A DNA stretch of 64,000 nt, taken from Gentiana macrophylla. Lineage: Eukaryota > Streptophyta > Magnoliopsida > Gentianales > Gentianaceae. Below are positions 56,562 through 64,000 of this stretch, piece by piece; positions within the stretch are counted from its first letter, which is position 1, and every line of letters begins with the position of its first letter. The stretch lies in NCBI GenBank assembly GCA_026214975.1, contig JAOBSW010000919.1:18795-82794 (forward strand). Reading direction: 5' to 3'. A program made the translations under genes and the position numbers. The notes beneath the pieces are model-generated. The model was not told where the DNA came from and ran no database searches. It saw nothing but the letters and a program-made list of their open reading frames with translations.

Positions 56562-57053
56562 TGTTGGAGATATCTCATTTTAATGAGTTGAAACGGTCAG
56601 CTTTAACGTGAATTTCGGATATGCTCCGGTGTGATTCACCGGGAATTTATTACGCCTAAAAATTCTACTCACGGAGTAGATAATATTTGGCTTTAGAATC
56701 ACTAGATTCGGATATCGGGTGAATGAGAAATTAATACCTAAAGTTGGTTGAAAATGTGTAGGTGCCACATAGGTAACTTGAAGTTTGAAAGCTCAAGTAA
56801 TAAAAGCTAGTGTAGGCTTAGATATATTAGAGATAAATGTTACGGAAATAAATATGGAGTCAAAAATCAAAGAAGAGATAGAGACGTTTGGTTTAAATAA
56901 ATGGTTTATATTTGTTTACTAAATTATTTAAAATTATAGTATTATGATAAGACTTCTCTTCTATATAAAGAGAAGTGGTGTAATCTTTTTATTCAATTCA
57001 ATAAACAAACAGTTCGGTTTTTTACGCTTCCGCATGCATTCTGATTCTCTTCA
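56562..57053 (+). repeat. Isolated LTR (Copia-like), plus orientation
   Basis: 492 bp starting TGTTGGAGATATCTC and ending TTCTCTTCA just before a primer site. It contains a CTATATAAAGAGAAG core promoter near 56962 and AATAAA near 56999. The 3' partner LTR and most of the internal part are missing, so the element is truncated. Confidence 0.7.
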
Positions 57054-57069
57054 TGGTTTCGGAGCCAGG
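57054..57069 (+). promoter_or_regulatory. Degenerate primer-binding site
   Basis: TGGTTTCGGAGCCAGG directly follows the LTR. It resembles the initiator Met tRNA site TGGTATCAGAGCC with two changes. The later GGGGTTCGAATA is probably leader, not a pol III B box. Confidence 0.6.
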
Positions 57070-57115
57070 GACGGGGGTTCGAATACCTTGGCATTGGTGA
57101 ACCCTCGCTCGTTCT

Positions 57116-57275
57116 GTTCTTCCGCTCGGGAAAAAAAAAAGAGAAAATATCGTGTTTGCATTTTGCATTTTTTTTTTTTTGCATTTTGCACAAGGTTCTT
57201 CCGCTTGAGAAAAAAAAAAGATGTGAAAATATTGTGTCTTGATTTTGCATTTTTTTTCCCTTGTGCATTCATCAG
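57116..57275. repeat. 79-bp tandem duplication in the LTR element leader
   Basis: GTTCTTCCGCT, an A10 run, aaaatat(c/t)gtgt and a gcatttt-T run start at 57116 and again at 57195. The two units differ by small changes. Long frames on both strands here are artefacts of the repeats. Confidence 0.75.
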
Positions 57276-57555
57276 TTAGCAACTTTTTTCAATAAAACAA
57301 GCGGCCATAATGATTTCTTTTTTTCGTCCATGCACATTGGTCTTTTAGAGATCATCTTTTTTATAGGTTTTTTTAATAAATAAATAAATAATCACTCTTG
57401 ATATAGCATATGATATTTTCATTTTGCATCTGTTCTATCTCTATTTCTTTTAATGCAATTCAAAAAAATCAGATCTAAGTCAACAATCATTGTCACAATG
57501 AAGAAAAATCTTCCGTCGGACGGTGCAATGCGGTAGAGCATGTTTACCACATCAG
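57276..57555. other. Short stretch between LTR remnants
   Basis: AT-rich, nothing recognised. Confidence 0.4.
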
Positions 57556-58178
57556 GGATACATTTGGATTGTGCAATTTAATTAATAAGATTACCATAAT
57601 ATTAATATTAGATATTAATAGATTTTGGAAAAATTGATTTATGGTGATAAGATAAATATTCAATATAAGATATTGACAATATCTTGGAAATATTTAATAT
57701 AAGATATTAAATTAAATGAAATAAATAAATCAATTATATTTTCCTTATTTTATTGAGAAAATGTTTTCTTCTCATCCACACTATATGGGGAGCCACCTAC
57801 ACTATAAATAAGAGGTGGGTGTCAAGCTCTTTTGCACATCACAATTCCAAGAACTAATAGTTCTTGTGTAAAATAGAGAGCATCTTATAGAGAGTTGGAG
57901 AGAGGGGGAAAGGGCCGGTCTAGCAACCGGAGTTTTCCAATAGCAATCTATGATGGGATTCCGGCGGGCTATTCATGTGGACTAGCGGTAGAGGCCGAAC
58001 ACTTGGGCGGCTCTATGCAGAACTACTCTCCTTAGACGGTCAAAGCGTCGATCTTTTAGATCAACCAAGGTAACAACCGTCTACTAGCTTATTTGTTTAT
58101 TGCTTAAACGAAGTTGATCTTGGGTAAAAGGAAATCAAAATTTTTAATTCCGCTGCGTTCCCGCGTAGATTTCCTAAC
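57556..58178 (+). repeat. Truncated LTR of family A, plus orientation
   Basis: Reverse complement of the first ~640 bp of the LTR at 61816-63732, ending exactly at the LTR terminus GATTTCCTAACA (58178). The other two copies (44218, 61816) are in minus orientation. The first two-thirds of the LTR is absent on the left. No primer site follows at 58179, so this end is probably the outer 3' end of a former element or a rearrangement joint. Confidence 0.8.
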
Positions 58179-61100
58179 ACTGACTTTGCCTATGACAACT
58201 TCAAATCATCGGTCAAGATAGATTCGACATTATCCCCTTCCATATCTAAAATGGAATTTATTCAACCTTTATTCTTTGGAACTTGGTAAAGTATAAGTGC
58301 ACTATCCCGAAACGGGTAAGGGATACTTCGCATGGCTTGCGTCACACTTTTATCATATAAAGTGTTGTTTCTATTTCAGGAACACAATCCAATTGTGTAT
58401 CCCAAAAATGGTATCCTTCAAGGGAGAATCTTATTTCTTTTCAGACGACTTCTAAAACACCCTTCATGTATTAATTACTTCAATCCAATTGAAGATTAAT
58501 TCCTAAGTAGCTCATCAATCTCATATTCGTACTAGCTCGAACTTTTCGGGCTTTCCGAATTATGCACTTCACTGAGTGCACTTGACTATTTCTAAAAATA
58601 ATCGTAGAGATTAACAAACAATTATTTGTGGCATTAATTGTCATAAGCCAACAAACATCGGTATGTTTAGGCTTTAGACAATTTTTCTAGAATTTATAAC
58701 CTTTTAATAAAAGGGTATTTTAGTCATCTTAAGATAAGATACGTATCACCCACATGATTCATAATCACATGGTTCAGACATCATCTGAATGACATTTGAT
58801 TATACGTTTCTCTTCCAGAGAGTCGACATCTAGAACAACTACAAATATCATGGCTAACAGTCATACAAATATTTAGTTGAGATTTCATCACACATATCAA
58901 CTATATAGTGACATTGATCTAGTATGTTAGATTCAGTGATTTTCCAACTTTATCGGAATAACATTTATTCTTTACAATTGAATATGTCTACTAAATCCTA
59001 ACAAATAACTGAAAGTACGTTCTTCATAAGAACCGAAACATAATAACATTTATTTAGTTCCTTTATCAGTTTACTAGATTCAGAAGATGGTAAGTGTTGC
59101 AACGTTTGCTTCACCTTCCAATTCTGTATTTAATCTTTCTAATTTAATCACACTCGTAGGATATCATATATTCGAGTGTTGACTTGAACTTAGATTCATC
59201 TCAACATACTTGCCTAGAATAGAGACTTTGATAAGTCCTCAATTTAAGCACTTGCCCTAACCTTCCCTTTTAATCCTTTAAGCACCCGTAAATATTTCTT
59301 AGTGTAGTCTTCATAAGTCTTAAAAAAGATCACAAGAGCTATGTCTTTAATTTTCTTTCATGAAGAAAACTAAAGTTTATTAAATAGTTTATTTAACCTT
59401 TTGAATCGTATTCAAAACATTGACTATTTAATTAACCTTTAAGCAATGATTAAAGAAATAAGTCGATACTTAAATCTTACAATTTAGAAAACAACATTTC
59501 CAAAATTCGATGTGGTTATTCTTATTCAACGTTTGAATTAATTGTCATCGTATGACAGAATGATCATCTTGGATCGTATCCAATATATGATTAATTCTTT
59601 GAAACTTATTTCAAATGATTTAATCATATCATGAGCTTCCGCTTCCACTAATAATTAAAGCCTTGGAGTACTCCATCAAATATGTAGTCTCCTTGTCTCT
59701 AACTACTATAACGGGATTGCTCGTGTCATTGCTTATTTTAAAAGGATTAAAATTACTTAACCACATTTGAGAACATTTCTCAAAAGGTAACAGTCATAAT
59801 TTGGTTTTACTAATCGAGAATAAAATATAAATATAAAGTTTGCTAAAACTACAACATAAAAATGAAAATAAAATAGTGTTGTTGTTTACACACGCAAAAT
59901 CAAAAATGGTCTTTTGGTTTATGATTTTGCTCCCAACTTTCAAAAATTATTAATTTATTTAGTGGACAAGATCCCACTAAACTACCGCGACCCCCGCTTT
60001 GGCTGGTGGGCTGAAAATAGCCTAATAGGTAGACAACTCTTTGTCAATCGTATCTTATACGACTCTTGTTGTTTGACTAGTCAACTCTTTGACAATTTTT
60101 CATCTTATGAAATAGTCAAACCCTTGCCTCTAAAATCCAAATGACCCCGCTTTGGCTGGTGGCCGAGAGAATTCTTAGTCAAGTCATAAACCTAATATTC
60201 GTGAGATCTCATACGATCATATCTCGATAATGACGATATACCCGAGGTAGGTCAACCTCCTGCTTTGGCTGATGAGTTGGATCCGAACAAGGGCTCTTCA
60301 CCGTCATTATAACATGGGGAGGCAATTGCGACTTGATTCTTTTGAGGTGGAAGTATTTATGTAAATTAATTCACTTAATTAATTTTAATTACGATCTCAT
60401 CAAGTATATATATCTCTATAGACATACATGCTACACATTCATCTAGATCGTGCCTAGTTATGCATTTATCGTATCATATACAATAAACATAAGCACAAAA
60501 TAAATAAATGCGTAAAGTAACCGGTATAATCATGGATTTTTTCTATGTGCGGTTTCGAATGCAAACTGACGAAACCTCGGGTCACAATCTAAGGGTAGCT
60601 GCAACCGCCAATAGGATCTTTAATGTGCCATCTCCAATGAGATCTTTATTCTTCTTTATTTGGTCTCCATCTTCTGCTCCATTCTTGTTACATTTAATTC
60701 TATCTAATAAAATAAATACACCCGCCGCACACGGGGGGAGCTAACAGGAATGTGATAAATGCAGAAAATAAACTAGGTTATGTTCATCATAACGGCTGAG
60801 GACAATTTTTAAACCAACTGAAAAATTAAATCATTCACATCTATTCTATCATCGAGTCCATGATCAATGAGTCCATATAATCATATTATATCCGCTACAT
60901 CTAATCCATACAATAATATCTTATGAAAAAATAAATTAACATTTAACTACTTGCGCCTTAATTAATCAATTAACATATAATCTATTAAATAATTTTATCC
61001 AATCAATTAACTAATTAACATTTAATTAATTAAATGATTTTAATCAAAATAAAATTAACGGTTAATTTTAAATGATTTTAATTTCAATTTTAGTTAATTA

Positions 61101-61800
61101 GAACTATTCTAAAATAAATCAAAATTAAAATTAAGTCTCTTTTGTTTCTATCTTTTAAATTCCTAATCAAAAGGGTGCATTTGGTTTCTAAACCAAAAGA
61201 CATCTCCTGATTCCTTTCAAAATCAAAATTTTGGATTTTTCAAAATCAAATATTTTGAAAAGGGTCTGGACCTATTCCAAACAAAATTTGGAAATGCCAA
61301 TATTTTGGTTAATATGCCTGGCCATTTTCCAAATTCAAAATTTTGGAAGTGGCCTAGGCCTTGGCCTTTTCCCGAATCAAATATTTGGAAAAGGCCTAGG
61401 CCTATTTCAAACAAAGTTTGGAAAAACCATTATTATTTTAATGTCATGTGGCATCACAATGGCCCAAACTATTTGAATCATTGGTTAGCCACATGATACA
61501 ACTAAACAAAAGAGGAATTACCAATCACAACTATGAACCATATTGAATCACAAAATACACAAAATAAAATTTAGGGATCCACCACCTTTGACCAGTCAAC
61601 CAACGCCGGAAGCATGTTGCCCCGCTGCCGCTGCCGCCGATGGTGGTTTCGCCGCCAGTCGGCCGAGCCATTGGTTAGACATTTTTTTCTTTTCGTGTAT
61701 CGTTTTGCGAATAAAAAATCTTTCATCTTTTAATTACGTGATTTAAACGATAAATTTAACTACGCAAATTAACATGCTTATTGCTTAAGCTCTCGCTCGC
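58179..61800. other. Probable non-coding interior of a family A element
   Basis: No retroelement protein recognised on either strand in 3.6 kb. The right end runs into a primer site and LTR at 61801-61816, so at least the right part is internal sequence of that minus-strand element. GCTTTGGCTGGTGG or a close form occurs at 59996-60009, 60149-60162 and 60262-60275. A ~131-bp imperfect tandem repeat lies at 61244-61450. The 76-codon frame at 59914 is composition-driven and has no recognisable domain. Confidence 0.45.
61244..61450. repeat. Imperfect 131-bp tandem repeat
   Basis: AATCAAATATTTTGAAAAGG and cctattccaaacaaaatttg start at 61244. The related AATCAAATATTTGGAAAAGG and cctatttcaaacaaagtttg start at 61375. 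It is rich in TTTTGGAAA and GGCCTAGGCC palindromes. Confidence 0.7.
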
Positions 61801-61812
61801 CTCTCGATACCA
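61801..61812 (-). promoter_or_regulatory. Primer-binding site of the family A element
   Basis: TGGTATCGAGAG on the minus strand, three bases inside the LTR. It matches the initiator Met tRNA type over the first seven bases. Confidence 0.6.
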
Positions 61813-61815
61813 CTT

Positions 61816-63732
61816 TGTTAGGAAATCACGCGGAACGCAGCGTGAATTCAAAATTTGTTTCCTTTGACCAGGATCGACTTCGTTTAAGCAATAAACAAAT
61901 AAGCTAGTAGACGGTGATTACCTTGCTTGATCTAAAAGATCGACGATTGACCGTCGCAGCGAGAGTAGCGATGCACGGAGCCGCCTGCCGTTCGCCTCTA
62001 CTCGCTAGTCCACACGAACAACCCTTGGAATCCACCATTGGATTGCTACTAGAAAAATCCGGTTGCTAGACCGGAATTTTCTGTCTCTCAAAACTCTCTC
62101 TAAGAAGCTCTCTATTTTTCACAAGAACTATGCTCTTGGAATTGTGTTGTACAAAAGAGCTTGACACCCACACAATATTTATAGTGCATGTGGAGCAATC
62201 TACTAGAGTGGAGAGGAAGAAAACCTTTTACTAGTAAAATAAGAAAAATATATTTGATTGATTTATCTCATTAATATTCAATATCTTATATTAAATATAT
62301 TTCCAAGATATATATTGACAATATCTTATATTGAATATATCTTTATCTTATTTCCATAAAACTATTTTTCAAAAATCAATTAATATCTAATATTAATATT
62401 ATGGTAATCTTATTAATTAAATTGCACAAACCAAATGTATCCAATACAATATGGATATGGAGCCTCTTCCCACAAAATTAGGATTTTAGATTTTCTTTAA
62501 TAAATATAATACTATGATTAATTAATTTGCAAAATACATGTATATCATATATATATATATTTCAAAATTATATGTATCAATGTACATATTTAATTAATCA
62601 ACATAATTAATATCTTGTATTATATTTATTCATAATAAATAATACCACCATATTAGTTTACCACTATAACATTTATAGTCTTCAGATAAAACTTTCCTTA
62701 TTTGGTTATCAACTATAACCGCATTTTAATCCGGCTAGATATTCATATGTGTGTGACCCGATAGGCTTCCGAATATGTTGGCCGTAGACACAATGTGTAA
62801 ATTACTTAAAACGCCTTCATGCCTAACGATCATGGAATAGCGTCTAGCAACACACTGTGACCCCAATCATCGGAAGAGTCAAATGCAATGACTACTACCT
62901 TTCATGTGAAAGCGATTACCGTGTAACTTACAATCTCATCATTTGTAATAATATCCATACGGTCGCACGTCGAGTGTCAAACATTAACGACCGTATCTTA
63001 TAATCTGGATATCATGCTCTCTCGAAGTAACTCATTTACTTCCACTTTGCAAAGATTCACGAGACTAAGACATTCCTTATAAGAAGGCCCTTTCGAATAT
63101 TCGCCCTACTGATAGGGTACGCGAATTCCAGACGACCAAACATGTATACTCCGCATGCTTCAGTATCACACACAATCACTACCGCATGATCGCCCCATGG
63201 CTAGGGGAAACCTCAATAGTGTCAAAGCATGGCAATCCACACCGTGATGCCATTAAGACTCCGGTCCTAAGGATAATTACACAACCGCCACATAGTGTGA
63301 CATAGCAGTGTAAGTGGAGTCGATCCCTAACGTATGCATTCTCTAATACACGTCCGCATACCCAAGTGTCTACACACTTGATAGACGAGATCTATCCCCG
63401 CCTTAAAACATGAAGACATCAATACGTGCTAGTCTCAGACGTCATTATCAATGCCCTATTTAATAGTACATCAGCCTAGAGACATTTAAGTATCAAACTT
63501 ATTAAAGTGATTCGAGATCTCATCAACCATAATCGCCTATCACGGTTTCTCTATCACATTTTAATACTAAGGACGTTATCATATAACAATTCATAACTGG
63601 TTCTTTAAAAGAACATATATATGACAACATAAAAGCCATTTAATATATGTGTAAACATAAAGCAATAGTAGAAATGATCCGACCCGGTCGGATCCGGTCC
63701 AACCCGATTAGGTTTAGGACACTATTCCAACA
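61816..63732 (-). repeat. Complete LTR of family A (5' LTR of a minus-strand element)
   Basis: 1917 bp with ends TGTTAGGAAATC and CTATTCCAACA, colinear with the solo LTR at 44218-53291 minus its insertion. The primer-like site to the left and unequal flanks (cactt against ttttg) argue against a solo LTR. Its partner should lie to the left in the same orientation but is not found. Confidence 0.85.
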
Positions 63733-64000
63733 TTTTGTTCCTTCTCATTTGTGTCCGTTGCGAAGAAGGTTCCTCGCCTAATGACGGTATCCTTTGGGGA
63801 CTAGTTCGCCCATGTCTCGGGCCCTGTACCACTTCTTCACCGAGTGGCCTTGGAACAGGCAGATAAACACATCTGTTCAATTTATCATCGGTATTACCCA
63901 ATCTATTTCGCGAGGGCAGGATGTACCGGGACTTCCCATACCCGTTTGTAACCTCGAGCACGATAATACGGAGAACAAAGGTCGTACAAGTTTCCACCAA
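63733..64000. other. Sequence to the right of the family A LTR
   Basis: GC-richer than its surroundings, with a minus-strand frame open for about 92 codons to the window edge. The composition is Arg/Gly/Pro-rich and I recognise no domain. It could be the end of a retroelement ORF or LTR running off the window. Confidence 0.3.

Noticed and set aside
57068..57080. GGGGTTCGAATA as a pol III B box of a SINE or tRNA
   Set aside because: No A box at the right distance and no cloverleaf. It directly follows a retroelement primer site and fits leader sequence.
57001..57282. Overlapping frames on both strands after the LTR at 56562-57053
   Set aside because: Caused by the 79-bp tandem duplication with A and T runs.

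Overview
This is a window from a plant nuclear genome, almost certainly a eudicot. The evidence is a conserved MIR160 hairpin, a first exon of a plant-type 60S ribosomal protein L7, plant LTR retrotransposons (SIRE/Maximus-like Copia and Athila-like Gypsy), Stowaway and hAT MITEs, and a decayed endogenous pararetrovirus fragment. The DNA is AT-rich and gene-poor. Most of it is transposable elements nested in one another, and I see no intact protein-coding host gene. The only confident host gene is MIR160 at about 35.65-35.77 kb. Two minus-strand open segments (3751-3883 and 28425-28537) are splice-phase compatible and may be exons of one host gene split by a retrotransposon.

Layout. 1-3.9 kb: gene-fragment mosaic with an RPL7 exon 1 between ~68-bp direct repeats, a possible degenerate exon, and a 39-bp tandem repeat. 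3.906-28.321 kb: one minus-strand Copia element with 1.7-kb LTRs, a perfect 5-bp target duplication (aatat), a tRNA-iMet primer site, gag/protease/integrase/RT/RNase H, and a long env-like region after pol. Its RT is interrupted by a minus-strand Athila-like Gypsy element (11.428-22.211 kb) with a tRNA-Asp primer site and frameshifted gag-pol. 28.3-31.6 kb: short tandem repeats, then a caulimovirid-like fragment bounded on both sides by (TA)n tracts. 31.6-37.2 kb: AT-rich DNA with a Stowaway MITE and the MIR160 locus. 37.286-39.127 kb: a probable solo LTR. 39.4-43.7 kb: degraded LTR-like sequence and two adjacent related MITEs.

43.772-53.374 kb is a three-level nest. A short-LTR minus-strand element remnant (TSD tcgat/tcaat) contains a ~2-kb solo LTR (TSD atagt), which contains a 7.1-kb non-autonomous Gypsy-like element (TSD aatat) whose primer-site block matches that of the Athila-like element at 21 kb. 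53.5-57.3 kb: degraded LTR-like sequence, long (TA)n tracts around a 93-bp foldback duplication, a hAT MITE with a perfect 8-bp TSD, and a separate 492-bp LTR followed by a primer site. 57.5-63.7 kb: a truncated copy and a full copy of the same LTR family in opposite orientations, around about 3.6 kb of apparently non-coding internal sequence.

The retroelement proteins are all broken by stops or frameshifts, so nothing here looks autonomously mobile. Small indels separating long duplicated LTRs are clustered rather than evenly spread. Some of the apparent frameshifts may therefore be assembly errors rather than decay. All identifications were made by eye; no alignments or database searches were run.
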